A program made the translations under genes and the position numbers. This document shows, piece by piece, positions 46,343 to 55,366 of a stretch of DNA of 64,000 nucleotides; within the stretch, counting starts at the first letter, position 1, and each line of letters begins with the position of its first letter. The DNA comes from Bordetella parapertussis (lineage in GTDB: Bacteria; Pseudomonadota; Gammaproteobacteria; Burkholderiales; Burkholderiaceae_C): NCBI GenBank assembly GCA_945901125.1, contig CAMDKD010000001.1, positions 1-64,000 of the forward strand, written 5' to 3'. The notes under the pieces are model-generated. The model had not been told where the DNA came from. It was given only the letters and a program-made list of their open reading frames with translations, and searched no databases.

Positions 46343-48157
46343 ATGCAATTACGCCAACAAACAGACTTTCTTTTATACGAATGGCTTCAGATCGAGCAAC
46401 TGAACCAACGTCACCGTTTCAGCGACCATTCACGCGAAACCTTTGAAGCGGTGTTAGATACCTGTGAACGCATAGCCCGCGAAAAATACGCGCCGTTCAA
46501 TCGCACCGTAGACATTGAAGAACCGGTTTTTGATGGTGAAAAAGTCATTTTGCCGGCCTGTACACAGCAGGCGCTAAACGCTTATGCCGCCAGCGGCATG
46601 CTCAGCGCCGCGCAAGACTACGACATAGGCGGCATGCAATTGCCTTACACCGTGGAAGCCGCTGCGAACGCGTTTTTTGCCTGCGCATCGGTCAGCATTG
46701 GTGCGAGCATGTTGACCGTGGGTAACGCCAATTTGTTGATGGCGCACGGCAGTGAATTGCAAAAACAAGTGTTTGCGCTGAACGAATTTTCCGGGCGTTT
46801 TGCGGGCACCATGTGTTTGTCCGAGCCGCAAGCGGGTTCATCGTTGTCAGATGTTGCTACTCGCGCCACGCCCGATGGCGATGACCATTTAGACGACCCA
46901 CTGGGTGCGCGATACCGACTGCGCGGCAACAAAATGTGGATCTCCACCGGCGACCACGAATTGACAGAAAACATCGTGCATCTGGTGCTGGCGAAAATTC
47001 CCGGCCCGGACGGCAAAACCATTGCCGGCACCAAAGGCATTTCGCTGTTCATCGTGCCCAAACATCTGGTGAATACACATGGTCAATTGACGGATGAGCG
47101 CAACGACGTGGCTCTGGCCGGTTTGAACCACAAACTCGGCTGGCGCGGCACGGTCAATACCTTGCTGAATTTCGGCGAAGGCCGCTATCCGGTGCGCGGC
47201 GCTGCGGGCGCCATCGGTTATCTGGTTGGCAAGCCGGGTGAAGGCTTGCGGTGTATGTTTCACATGATGAACGAGGCGCGCATAGGTGTAGGTATGGCAG
47301 CCACCATGCTGGGACTGGCCGGCTATTACGCTTCGCTTGACTACGCGCGCACCCGCACCCAAGGCAGACCGGTCGGGCCCGCAGGCAAAGACGCTTCTCA
47401 GCCACCTGTGCGTTTGATTGAGCATGCTGACATCAAGCGCATGCTGCTGGCCCAAAAGGCCTATGGCGAAGGCGCGCTGGCGCTGGCTTTGTACTGCGCC
47501 CGTCTGGTCGATGAATTGCATACCGGCGAACCGGCGCAAAAACACGAAGCGCAATGGCTGCTGGAAGTGCTGACGCCGATTGTCAAAAGCTGGCCCAGCG
47601 AATGGTGTTTAGAGGCCAACAGCCTGGCCATACAAATCCACGGCGGTTATGGCTACACACGCGACTTCCCCGTAGAGCAATATTGGCGCGACAACCGCTT
47701 GAACATGATCCATGAAGGTACACACGGTATACAAGCCATGGATTTGCTGGGTCGCAAAGTGTTGTTGGACAAGGGCTTGGGCTTGCAACTTTTGGGCAAG
47801 CGCATCGCAGACACATGCGAACGCGCTTTGACGGCGTCGCAACATCAGCAAGCTCAAGCTTTGCAAAACGCCTGGTCTGGCGTGCTTGATGCAACCCGTG
47901 ACGCATGGCAAGGCGACAACCCGGCTTTGTCATTGGCAAATGCAGTGCCTTATATGCAAGCCTTTGGTCACACCGTGCTGGCGTGGATATGGTTAGATGT
48001 GTCTTTGGCTAGCCTTGGCAATGACGCTGCCAATCATGGACGAACACAAGCCTGTCAGTACTTTTTCAATTACGAGTTACCGAAAACCGGTGCCTGGCTG
48101 AACGTGGTGCAATCACGGGATGCCACTTGCGCCGATATGCCTGAAGACGCTTTTTGA
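46343..48157 (+). CDS. Acyl-CoA dehydrogenase with C-terminal extension (DmdC-like)
   Basis: 604 aa FAD-dependent dehydrogenase, longer than the 380-aa classical type because of a C-terminal helical extension like that of DmdC and some FadE enzymes. Motifs: MCLSEPQAGSSLSD for FAD, KMWISTGDHEL, HGGYGYTRDFPVEQYWRD, and catalytic Glu458 in IHEGTHGIQA. It introduces the alpha-beta double bond into an acyl-CoA. No Shine-Dalgarno sequence is seen at ATG 46343, but MQLRQQTDFLLYEWL looks like the correct family start. DMSP demethylation is not implied: DmdA and DmdD are absent. Next gene follows by 27 bases. Confidence 0.9.
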   Translation: MQLRQQTDFLLYEWLQIEQLNQRHRFSDHSRETFEAVLDTCERIAREKYAPFNRTVDIEEPVFDGEKVILPACTQQALNAYAASGMLSAAQDYDIGGMQLPYTVEAAANAFFACASVSIGASMLTVGNANLLMAHGSELQKQVFALNEFSGRFAGTMCLSEPQAGSSLSDVATRATPDGDDHLDDPLGARYRLRGNKMWISTGDHELTENIVHLVLAKIPGPDGKTIAGTKGISLFIVPKHLVNTHGQLTDERNDVALAGLNHKLGWRGTVNTLLNFGEGRYPVRGAAGAIGYLVGKPGEGLRCMFHMMNEARIGVGMAATMLGLAGYYASLDYARTRTQGRPVGPAGKDASQPPVRLIEHADIKRMLLAQKAYGEGALALALYCARLVDELHTGEPAQKHEAQWLLEVLTPIVKSWPSEWCLEANSLAIQIHGGYGYTRDFPVEQYWRDNRLNMIHEGTHGIQAMDLLGRKVLLDKGLGLQLLGKRIADTCERALTASQHQQAQALQNAWSGVLDATRDAWQGDNPALSLANAVPYMQAFGHTVLAWIWLDVSLASLGNDAANHGRTQACQYFFNYELPKTGAWLNVVQSRDATCADMPEDAF

Positions 48158-48184
48158 TCCACCTTTTTTGAACGGAAACACACC

Positions 48185-48976
48185 ATGACACGCACAGTGA
48201 AACAACTTTTTGATTTGACCGGCAAAACCGCACTGGTCACAGGCGGCTCACGCGGACTCGGACTTCAACTCGCGCAGTCGCTGGGCGAGGCGGGCGCGCG
48301 CATCATGCTGAGTTCGCGCAAAGCGTCCGACCTCGAAGCCTCCGCTGCTGAATTGAAAGCCGCAGGCATTGATGTGCAATGGATTGCCGCTGATTGCGCC
48401 GACGAAAAAGACATACACCGTTTGGCCGCTGAAACACTCAAAGCATTCGGCCATGTCGATATTTTGGTGAACAACGCCGGTGCCGCCTGGGGCGCACCTG
48501 CCGAGGACCACCCGATTGAGGCCTGGGACAAAGTGATGAACTTGAATGTGCGCGGCTATTTCATCCTCAGCCAGTACATAGGCAAGCACAGCATGATTCC
48601 GCGCCACGCCGGCAGCATCATCAATGTGGCGTCTATCGCAGGCTTGGGCGGTAACCCCAGCGGCATGAAAACCCTGGCCTACAACACCTCCAAAGCAGCG
48701 GTCATCAATTTCACCCGCGCCCTCGCAGGCGAGTGGGGCGAACACGGCATACGCGTGAACGCGATTTGCCCCGGCTTTTTCCCCAGCAAAATGACTGCCG
48801 GTTTGATGAAAAGCCTGGGCGAAGAAGCACTGGCAGCGCACGCCCCGCTGCGCCGACTGGGCGACGATGAAGACCTCAAAGGCCTGGCCTTGTTGTACGC
48901 ATCTGATGCAGGCAAACACATCACCGGCCAGTGGCTGGCGGTGGACGGCGGTGTCAGCTGCATATCCGGCGGTTAA
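48185..48976 (+). CDS. Short-chain dehydrogenase/reductase
   Basis: 263 aa with intact classical SDR motifs: TGGSRGLG (19-26), ILVNNAGAAWG, catalytic Ser in NVASIAG, YNTSKAAV, and ICPGFFPSKM after the active site. The C-terminus reads GQWLAVDGGVSCISGG. It is similar in layout to 3-hydroxyacyl or secondary-alcohol dehydrogenases near beta-oxidation genes; the substrate is unknown. It is in the same direction as the acyl-CoA dehydrogenase upstream and the MDR reductase downstream, 45 bases away, so probably one transcript. Confidence 0.9.
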   Translation: MTRTVKQLFDLTGKTALVTGGSRGLGLQLAQSLGEAGARIMLSSRKASDLEASAAELKAAGIDVQWIAADCADEKDIHRLAAETLKAFGHVDILVNNAGAAWGAPAEDHPIEAWDKVMNLNVRGYFILSQYIGKHSMIPRHAGSIINVASIAGLGGNPSGMKTLAYNTSKAAVINFTRALAGEWGEHGIRVNAICPGFFPSKMTAGLMKSLGEEALAAHAPLRRLGDDEDLKGLALLYASDAGKHITGQWLAVDGGVSCISGG

Positions 48977-49021
48977 TCCCAATTCATATCACTTTTTCAA
49001 AAAAACACTCAGGAGATACAT

Positions 49022-50035
49022 ATGCCGCACAACCTACAAATCCATCTTGTCAGCCGCCCCAAGGGTGAACCTCTGGCCGAGAATTTTCAAGCCTTGACGC
49101 TTGACACGCCGGCCTTACAAGACAACCAGGTGTTGGTCAAACACGAATACCTGAGCCTCGACCCCTACATGCGCGGGCGCATGAACGACGTCAAAAGCTA
49201 TACCTTGCCGCAACCGCTCAACAGCGTGATGATCGGCGGCACCGTTGGAGAAGTGGTGGAAAGCCGGCATGCCGGCTTTGCGGCCGGCGACAAAGTGGTC
49301 GGCATGGGCGGCTGGCAAACCTATAGCGTGGTTGACGCCAACACGCCCGGCGCTCTGCGCAAAATAGACACCACGCATGTGCCCATCAGTCATTACTTGG
49401 GTGCAGTCGGTATGCCCGGCGTCACCGCCTGGCATGGTTTGGTGCGCATCATCGAACCCAAGGCCGGTCAGACATTGACAGTCAGTGCGGCCAGCGGCGC
49501 GGTCGGCAGCGCATTCGGCGCATTGGCCAAAGCGCGCGGTTGTTGCGTCATAGGTATCGCAGGCGGCAAAGACAAGTGCGATTACGTCACCAATGAACTC
49601 GGCTTCGATGCTTGCATAGATTACAAACAACATACCGATTATTTGTCGCTGTCCAAAGCTTTGAAAGAAGTCTGTCCTGATGGCATAGACGGTCATTTTG
49701 AAAATGTCGGCGGCATGGTGCTCGACGCTGTCATGTTGCGCATGAACCATTTCAGCAGCATTGCGGTCTGCGGCATGATTTCCGGCTACAACGGCAACCC
49801 GATTCCCATGACCAATCCTTCATTGATTCTGGTGAATCGCATGAAAGTGCAAGGCTTTATCGTCAGTGAACACCCGGCCGATTGGCCTGTGGCCTTGAAA
49901 GAACTCGGCGAACTCGTGGGCAGCGGCAAATTCAAACCGCGTGAAACCGTGGCGCACGGATTGGCGAATGCGCCAGAGGCATTTTTCGGTTTGCTCAAGG
50001 GCAAAAATTTCGGCAAGCAAGTCGTCAAGATCTGA
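49022..50035 (+). CDS. NADP-dependent MDR oxidoreductase (CurA/leukotriene B4 12-hydroxydehydrogenase-like)
   Basis: 337-aa medium-chain reductase without structural or catalytic zinc cysteines. The N-terminus resembles the YncB/CurA group: EYLSLDPYMRGRMND. The NADP-binding turn is SAASGAVGSAFGALAKARG, with VIGIAGGKDKCDYVTNELG selecting NADP. FENVGGMVLDAVM is the family hallmark. Such enzymes reduce the double bond of alpha,beta-unsaturated ketones or aldehydes. An AGGAGATACAT site before ATG 49022 is strong. It belongs to the dehydrogenase-SDR-MDR-GST-SDR run. Confidence 0.9.
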   Translation: MPHNLQIHLVSRPKGEPLAENFQALTLDTPALQDNQVLVKHEYLSLDPYMRGRMNDVKSYTLPQPLNSVMIGGTVGEVVESRHAGFAAGDKVVGMGGWQTYSVVDANTPGALRKIDTTHVPISHYLGAVGMPGVTAWHGLVRIIEPKAGQTLTVSAASGAVGSAFGALAKARGCCVIGIAGGKDKCDYVTNELGFDACIDYKQHTDYLSLSKALKEVCPDGIDGHFENVGGMVLDAVMLRMNHFSSIAVCGMISGYNGNPIPMTNPSLILVNRMKVQGFIVSEHPADWPVALKELGELVGSGKFKPRETVAHGLANAPEAFFGLLKGKNFGKQVVKI

Positions 50036-50041
50036 GCTCAC

Positions 50042-50968
50042 ATGATTCTTCACCATTACCCCACCTCGCCGTTCGCCGAAAAAATCCGGCTCATCTTCGG
50101 CTACAAAAACATTGCCTGGCAAGGCGTGCACATTCCCATGGTCATGCCCAAGCCGGATTTGATACCGCTGACCGGCGGTTACCGCAAAACACCGGTGCTG
50201 CAAATCGGCGCCGACATTTACTGTGACACCGCTTTGATTTGCGATGTGCTGGAACACCTGGTGCCCAGCCCTTCTCTTTACAACGCCGCGCCTAAAGGAC
50301 TGGTTCGCAGTCTGGCGCAATGGGCCGACACTTTGCTGTTTCCCGTGGCCATGGCTTACAACTTTCAACCCAAGGGTGCGCAACACGTGATGGCCGGTAT
50401 GCCTGAAGACCTGGTCAAAGCGTTTGCACCGGACCGCCAGGCCATGCGCGGCGGCGCTGCCCGCATGCCAGCCGCCGATGCCACCGCCATGTACAAAAGC
50501 CATTTGCGTCGCATCTCCAGCATGCTGGAAGATCATTTATTTTTACTGGGCGACACACCTTGTCTGGCGGACTTTTCTGTTTACCATTCGATTTGGTTCA
50601 CCTATGCCAAAGTGCCGAACATAGACAGCATTCTGGATGCCACGCCTTTGGTGCGCGCCTGGGCCACACGCATGGCTGAGTTCGGTCATGCAGAGCACGA
50701 GACCATCTCGGCAGCCAAGGCGATTGAAATTGCAATGCATGCCCAACCGCTGCCGTTGACCGACGATGTGTTTCAGGACGAGCACGGCTTACCCCTGGGC
50801 ACACAAGTCACAGTGGCCGCCGACAGTTTCGGCACCGAACCAACCGCCGGCAAACTGGTGGCCGCCACCCGCACACGCCTGACACTCGAGCGCAGGGACC
50901 CGTTGACCGGCACGGTTCACGTGCACTTTCCGCGCATGGGCTTCATCATGAAAAAGGTGGACGCATGA
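50042..50968 (+). CDS. Glutathione S-transferase-like protein with C-terminal extra domain
   Basis: 308 aa. Residues 1-80 form a thioredoxin-like GST domain (HHYPTSPFAEKIRLIFGYK; YRKTPVLQIGADIYCDTALIC contains the cis-Pro/glutathione region). Residues about 95-230 are a helical GST C domain. From about 240 a beta-rich segment (GTQVTVAADSFGTEPTAGKL, then LERRDPLTGTVHVHFPRMGF) is added that ordinary GSTs lack. It might bind a CoA or lipid-like substrate or simply be structural. The gene starts six bases after the MDR gene and overlaps the next SDR by four bases. Confidence 0.8.
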   Translation: MILHHYPTSPFAEKIRLIFGYKNIAWQGVHIPMVMPKPDLIPLTGGYRKTPVLQIGADIYCDTALICDVLEHLVPSPSLYNAAPKGLVRSLAQWADTLLFPVAMAYNFQPKGAQHVMAGMPEDLVKAFAPDRQAMRGGAARMPAADATAMYKSHLRRISSMLEDHLFLLGDTPCLADFSVYHSIWFTYAKVPNIDSILDATPLVRAWATRMAEFGHAEHETISAAKAIEIAMHAQPLPLTDDVFQDEHGLPLGTQVTVAADSFGTEPTAGKLVAATRTRLTLERRDPLTGTVHVHFPRMGFIMKKVDA

Positions 50969-51867
50969 TCACGGATTTCAAAGGCAAAACAGCTGTATTG
51001 ACCGGCGGCGCTTCCGGTTTCGGCTTGGAATGCGCGCGCATAGGGGCGTCACTCGGCATGAACCTGGTGCTGGTCGATGTGCAAAAAGACGCACTCAAAA
51101 CCGCGCATGACGAAATGCAAGCCCTGGGCGTGCAAGTCATGGCCAAGCGGGTTGACGTGTCGAACGCCGAAGACATGCAAACCCTGGCCAATGAAGTGAA
51201 AGCGCGTTTCGGCGCACCGCATTTTGTGTTTAACAACGCAGGTGTTGGAGCCGGTGGTCTGGTCTGGGAAAACACTTTGCAGGACTGGGAATGGTTGCTG
51301 GGCGTGAACCTGTGGGGCGTGGTTCACGGCGTGCGTTTGTTCACACCGATGATGCTGGAAGCGGCCAAACACGACCCGCATTGGCAAGGCCATATCGTCA
51401 ACACCGCCAGCATGGCGGGCTTGCTGACGCCGCCCAACATGGGCATTTACAACGTCACCAAACACGCCGTGGTGTCGCTCACAGAAACCCTGTACCAGGA
51501 TTTGAATCTGGTCACTGATCAGTTGAGCGCGAGTGTGTTGTGCCCGTATTTCGTTCCCACCGGCATCAACCAGAGCGAGCGCAATCGCCCCGGTCATTTG
51601 GCCGCCGCTCAACCTACGCAAAGCCAACTCATAGGCCAAGCCATGAGCGACAAAGCGGTCGGCAGCGGCAAGGTCAGCGCCGCGCAAGTGGCGCAAATGG
51701 TGTTTGACGGTATACGCCTGAACCAGTTTTATATTTACAGCCACCCCAAAGCATTGGGCAATGCGAAGACCCGGTTTGATGCCATCGTGGCCGGCACCAA
51801 CCCGCCGGATCCGTTCGCAGAACGCCCTGACATAGGTATTCAATTAAAGCAGGCTTTAAGAGGGTAG
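50965..51867 (+). CDS. Short-chain dehydrogenase/reductase
   Basis: 300-aa SDR with an extended C-terminus. TGGASGFG cofactor motif, FVFNNAGVGAGG, NTASMAGLLTPPNMGIYNVTKHAVV with catalytic Ser/Tyr/Lys, and CPYFVPTGI beyond. It differs from the other two SDRs of the block by its 40-residue C-terminal tail, which might cover the active site. Translation is coupled to the GST-like gene by an ATGA overlap. It ends three bases before tex; tex may be read through from here. Confidence 0.88.
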   Translation: MITDFKGKTAVLTGGASGFGLECARIGASLGMNLVLVDVQKDALKTAHDEMQALGVQVMAKRVDVSNAEDMQTLANEVKARFGAPHFVFNNAGVGAGGLVWENTLQDWEWLLGVNLWGVVHGVRLFTPMMLEAAKHDPHWQGHIVNTASMAGLLTPPNMGIYNVTKHAVVSLTETLYQDLNLVTDQLSASVLCPYFVPTGINQSERNRPGHLAAAQPTQSQLIGQAMSDKAVGSGKVSAAQVAQMVFDGIRLNQFYIYSHPKALGNAKTRFDAIVAGTNPPDPFAERPDIGIQLKQALRG

Positions 51868-51870
51868 TTG

Positions 51871-54243
51871 ATGCTGTCTATTGAAAACCAGCTCGCTAAC
51901 GAGCTGAAGGTACGCCCTGAGCAAGTGAAAAGCGCGGTGGCGTTGCTGGATGGCGGCGCGACTGTGCCTTTCATTGCGCGTTACCGCAAGGAAGCTACCG
52001 GCAACTTAGACGATATTCAACTGCGCGAACTCGAAGCCCGGCTTTCCTATTTACGCGAATTACAAGCGCGGCGCGATACGGTGATTCAAAGCATTCAGGA
52101 GCAGGGCAAACTCACACCCGAATTACACAAAGCTTTGTTGATGGCCGCGACCAAGCAAGAACTGGAAGATTTGTATTTGCCTTACAAGCCTAAGCGCCGC
52201 ACCAAAGGAATGATTGCCCGTGAAGCCGGACTTGAGCCTTTGGCAGACAAATTGTTCGCCCAACCGCAGCTCGATCCGGCGCACGAAGCGCTGGGTTTTG
52301 TGCTGGCGGCTGATGCGATTGAAGGCGCAGATTTTTCTACCGTACAAGCGGTGTTGGACGGAGTGCGCGATTTGTTGTCCGAGCGATGGGCAGAGGACGC
52401 AGGCTTGATCCATGTGGTGCGCGAATGGCTGTGGCAAGAGGCGGGTTTGCACAGCAGCCTGGCCAAGGGCAAGGATGAAAACAGTGCGGATGTGGCCAAG
52501 TTCAGAGATTATTTTGATTACGAAGAAGCCTTGTGCAAAGTGCCGTCGCACCGCGCGCTGGCGGTGTTTCGCGGACGCGCGCTGGAGTTGCTGGACGTGA
52601 AACTGGCAGTGCCGCAAACCGAGCCGCCGCCCGACAGCAAAGCCAAGCCCGAGTCGCTGGCCATAGGCCGCATCGCAGGCCATTTGAAATGGCGGCACCA
52701 GAACCGCGCAGGCGATGATTTTTTGCACAAATGCATAGACTGGACATGGAAGGTCAAACTCAGTTTGTCGTGTGAACGTGATTTATTGACCCGCTTGCGC
52801 GAGTCGGCCGACAAAGTCGCGATCAAAGTGTTTGCCGACAACTTGCGCGATTTGCTGCTGGCCGCACCCGCCGGTCCGCGCGTCGTCATGGGACTGGACC
52901 CAGGCATACGCACCGGCGTGAAAGTGGCGGTTGTCGATGCCACCAGCAAACTGGTGGCCACGCACACGGTGTATCCGCACGAGCCGCGTCGCGATTGGGA
53001 AGGCTCGCTTCACACGCTGGCGCAGTTGTGCGTCACGCACGGCGTGAGCTTGATTGCCATTGGCAACGGCACGGCGAGTCGGGAGACCGACAAACTGGCC
53101 GCTGAATTGATACAACGCTTGTCCAAATTGCCGGACGCCATCGCCATACAAAAAGTGGTGGTCAGCGAGGCGGGTGCTTCGGTGTACAGCGCGAGTGAAT
53201 TGGCCAGCCAGGAAATGCCCGATGTCGATGTATCGCTGCGCGGCGCGGCCAGCATCGCGCGGCGTTTGCAAGATCCCTTGGCCGAGTTGGTCAAGATTGA
53301 TCCGAAATCCATAGGCGTAGGCCAGTACCAGCACGACGTGAACGCCTTTGATTTGAACCGCAGCCTGGATGCCGTGGTACAGGATTGCGTGAACGCCGTC
53401 GGTGTGGATTTGAATACCGCCAGCGTGCCATTGCTGAGTCAAGTCTCCGGTTTGAGTAAGCATCTGGCGCAATCGGTGGTGCGCTGGCGCGACAGCCACG
53501 GCGCGTTTGGCAACCGCAAACAATTGCTGGATGTCACCGGTCTCGGCCCCAAAACATTCGAACAATGCGCCGGTTTTTTGCGCATACGCGGTGGCGACAA
53601 CCCGCTGGACATGACCGGTGTGCATCCGGAAAGTTACCCGGTGGTCGAAAAAATACTGCAGCACAGCGGCAAGCCGATTGAGAGCCTGATGGGCCGCGCC
53701 GATATGCTGGCGGGTTTGCGTCCTGAGTTATTTGCCAACGACAGCGTTGGCGTGATCACCGTGCGCGACATTCTGAAAGAAATCGAAAAACCCGGTCGTG
53801 ATCCGCGACCTGCATTCGCAGTGGCTCGTTTCAATGAAGGCGTGGAAACCGTGGCTGACCTCAAACCCGGCATGATGCTCGAGGGCACTGTCAGCAACGT
53901 GGCTGCGTTTGGCGCATTCGTCGATATTGGCGTGCACCAGGACGGTTTGATACACGTGAGCCAGCTCAGCAACAAATTCACCAGCGATGCGCGCGAAGTG
54001 GTGAAAACCGGCGATATCGTCAAAGTGAAAGTGCTGGAAGTTGATATTGCACGACAGCGCATCAGCTTGTCCATGAAAACTGATGCAGCACCTCCAGCGA
54101 CATCACATCCGGAAAAGCGAAATGCGCACACAGGCCGGGATAACCGCCCACGCGGCGGTAGTAGCTATGCCGCTGCACCCCAAGCTGCAAGCGGTTCGGC
54201 CATGGCAAGTGCGTTTGCCAAATTGCAAGGGCTGAAAAAGTGA
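51871..54243 (+). CDS. tex: Tex-family S1 RNA-binding transcription accessory protein
   Basis: 790 aa. Domains in order: N-terminal helical Tex_N beginning MLSIENQLANELKVRPEQV; YqgF/RNase H-like core with MGLDPGIRTGVKVAVVD (about 347-363); helix-hairpin-helix with TASVPLLSQVSGLSKHLAQ; and a C-terminal S1 domain (GMMLEGTVSNVAAFGAFVDIG to QRISLSMK). A low-complexity tail follows. Tex binds nucleic acids and influences transcription or stress tolerance; its mechanism is unclear. ATG 51871 is chosen over the TTG one codon upstream; AGAGGG precedes it. It overlaps the patatin gene by four bases. Confidence 0.95.
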   Translation: MLSIENQLANELKVRPEQVKSAVALLDGGATVPFIARYRKEATGNLDDIQLRELEARLSYLRELQARRDTVIQSIQEQGKLTPELHKALLMAATKQELEDLYLPYKPKRRTKGMIAREAGLEPLADKLFAQPQLDPAHEALGFVLAADAIEGADFSTVQAVLDGVRDLLSERWAEDAGLIHVVREWLWQEAGLHSSLAKGKDENSADVAKFRDYFDYEEALCKVPSHRALAVFRGRALELLDVKLAVPQTEPPPDSKAKPESLAIGRIAGHLKWRHQNRAGDDFLHKCIDWTWKVKLSLSCERDLLTRLRESADKVAIKVFADNLRDLLLAAPAGPRVVMGLDPGIRTGVKVAVVDATSKLVATHTVYPHEPRRDWEGSLHTLAQLCVTHGVSLIAIGNGTASRETDKLAAELIQRLSKLPDAIAIQKVVVSEAGASVYSASELASQEMPDVDVSLRGAASIARRLQDPLAELVKIDPKSIGVGQYQHDVNAFDLNRSLDAVVQDCVNAVGVDLNTASVPLLSQVSGLSKHLAQSVVRWRDSHGAFGNRKQLLDVTGLGPKTFEQCAGFLRIRGGDNPLDMTGVHPESYPVVEKILQHSGKPIESLMGRADMLAGLRPELFANDSVGVITVRDILKEIEKPGRDPRPAFAVARFNEGVETVADLKPGMMLEGTVSNVAAFGAFVDIGVHQDGLIHVSQLSNKFTSDAREVVKTGDIVKVKVLEVDIARQRISLSMKTDAAPPATSHPEKRNAHTGRDNRPRGGSSYAAAPQAASGSAMASAFAKLQGLKK

Positions 54244-55322
54244 AGGCGCTGCGCATTCACGCTGGACCTGTTGCTTTGGCACACATCAAAGCCAAGGGCT
54301 TGAACCCCCAGGACATCAGCGTGATTCCCGGCGCGGCCGGCGGGCCCAAGGGTTTGATACTCGGGCCCATAGACCGCTATTTGTTCGACCAGTGGCTACC
54401 GCGCAGCAACCAGCCTATCGATTTGGTCGGGGCATCCATAGGTGCGTGGCGCATGGCCACGGCGTGTTTGCCGGACCCGCGTGCCGAACTGCTGGCCCTT
54501 GAAGAAGCTTATGTTCACCAGGATTACCAACTGGCACCCGGTCAAAACAGGCCTACTGCGCAACAAGTCAGCGATGATTTCTCTGCCAATTTGCACCGTT
54601 TTTACGATGGCCGGATTCACAAGGTGTTGCAGCATCCCCGCTACCGTCTGCATGTGATGACGTCGCACGGACGCGGCATCTTGCACCGTGACACGCCCAT
54701 GCGTACTGCGCTGGGTTATGCGGGCGCGTACCTGACCAATGCCATCAGCCGCCGCGCCATGGGTTTATGGCTGGAGCGCGTGGTGTTTTCGTCCGCATTT
54801 CTTGGTCATCCGCAAGCGCTGCCGTTTCACACCAAGGACTACAGAACAAAGCATCTGGCTTTGTCTCAAGAGAATTTTCTGCAAGCGGTGTTGGCCAGTT
54901 GTTCCATACCGTTTGTGTTGAAGGCAGTGCACGACATAGACGGCGCACCTGGCGGCGCTTACTGGGACGGCGGCATCACCGACTACCACTTGCACCTGGA
55001 CTACAGAGCTGCCAAAGGCCTGACGCTATACCCGCATTTTCAAAAACAAGTGGTACCCGGCTGGCTGGACAAAAAACTCACGCGCAGGCATGTGGCCACG
55101 CCATTTCTTGACACCACCATCGTCTTGGCGCCAAATCCGGAATGGGTGAAAACATTGCCCAATGGCAAATTGCCGGATCGCAGCGACTTCATGACTTACA
55201 AGCACGATCTGTCCGGGCGTGTGAAAGTGTGGCAGACCGCGATAACTGAATCAGGCAGACTGGCCGATGAATTGGCAGAATGGTTGCTCAGGCCGGACAG
55301 CGCTCAGGTTCAGGCCTTGTGA
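54240..55322 (+). CDS. Patatin-like phospholipase
   Basis: 360 aa. Patatin catalytic dyad: Ser66 in the GASIG nucleophile elbow (64-68) and Asp243 in YWDGGITD. The oxyanion-hole glycine segment GAAGGPKG lies at 31-38. These enzymes hydrolyse acyl esters of membrane lipids. No signal peptide or transmembrane segment is seen, so it is probably cytoplasmic. The GTG start at 54240 overlaps the tex stop (GTGA), so expression is likely coupled to tex. The gene ends in a 44-base convergent spacer before the minus-strand thioesterase fusion; no strong terminator is visible. Confidence 0.85.
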   Translation: MKALRIHAGPVALAHIKAKGLNPQDISVIPGAAGGPKGLILGPIDRYLFDQWLPRSNQPIDLVGASIGAWRMATACLPDPRAELLALEEAYVHQDYQLAPGQNRPTAQQVSDDFSANLHRFYDGRIHKVLQHPRYRLHVMTSHGRGILHRDTPMRTALGYAGAYLTNAISRRAMGLWLERVVFSSAFLGHPQALPFHTKDYRTKHLALSQENFLQAVLASCSIPFVLKAVHDIDGAPGGAYWDGGITDYHLHLDYRAAKGLTLYPHFQKQVVPGWLDKKLTRRHVATPFLDTTIVLAPNPEWVKTLPNGKLPDRSDFMTYKHDLSGRVKVWQTAITESGRLADELAEWLLRPDSAQVQAL

Positions 55323-55366
55323 TAACGCATTCAAAATAATTCCGCTCTTTAATCACAAGCCGCGAA

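Noticed and set aside
33627..48157. A DMSP demethylation (dmd) cluster, suggested by DmdB- and DmdC-like proteins
   Set aside because: No DmdA aminomethyltransferase-like demethylase or DmdD hydratase is present, and DmdB/DmdC relatives are common general acyl-CoA enzymes.
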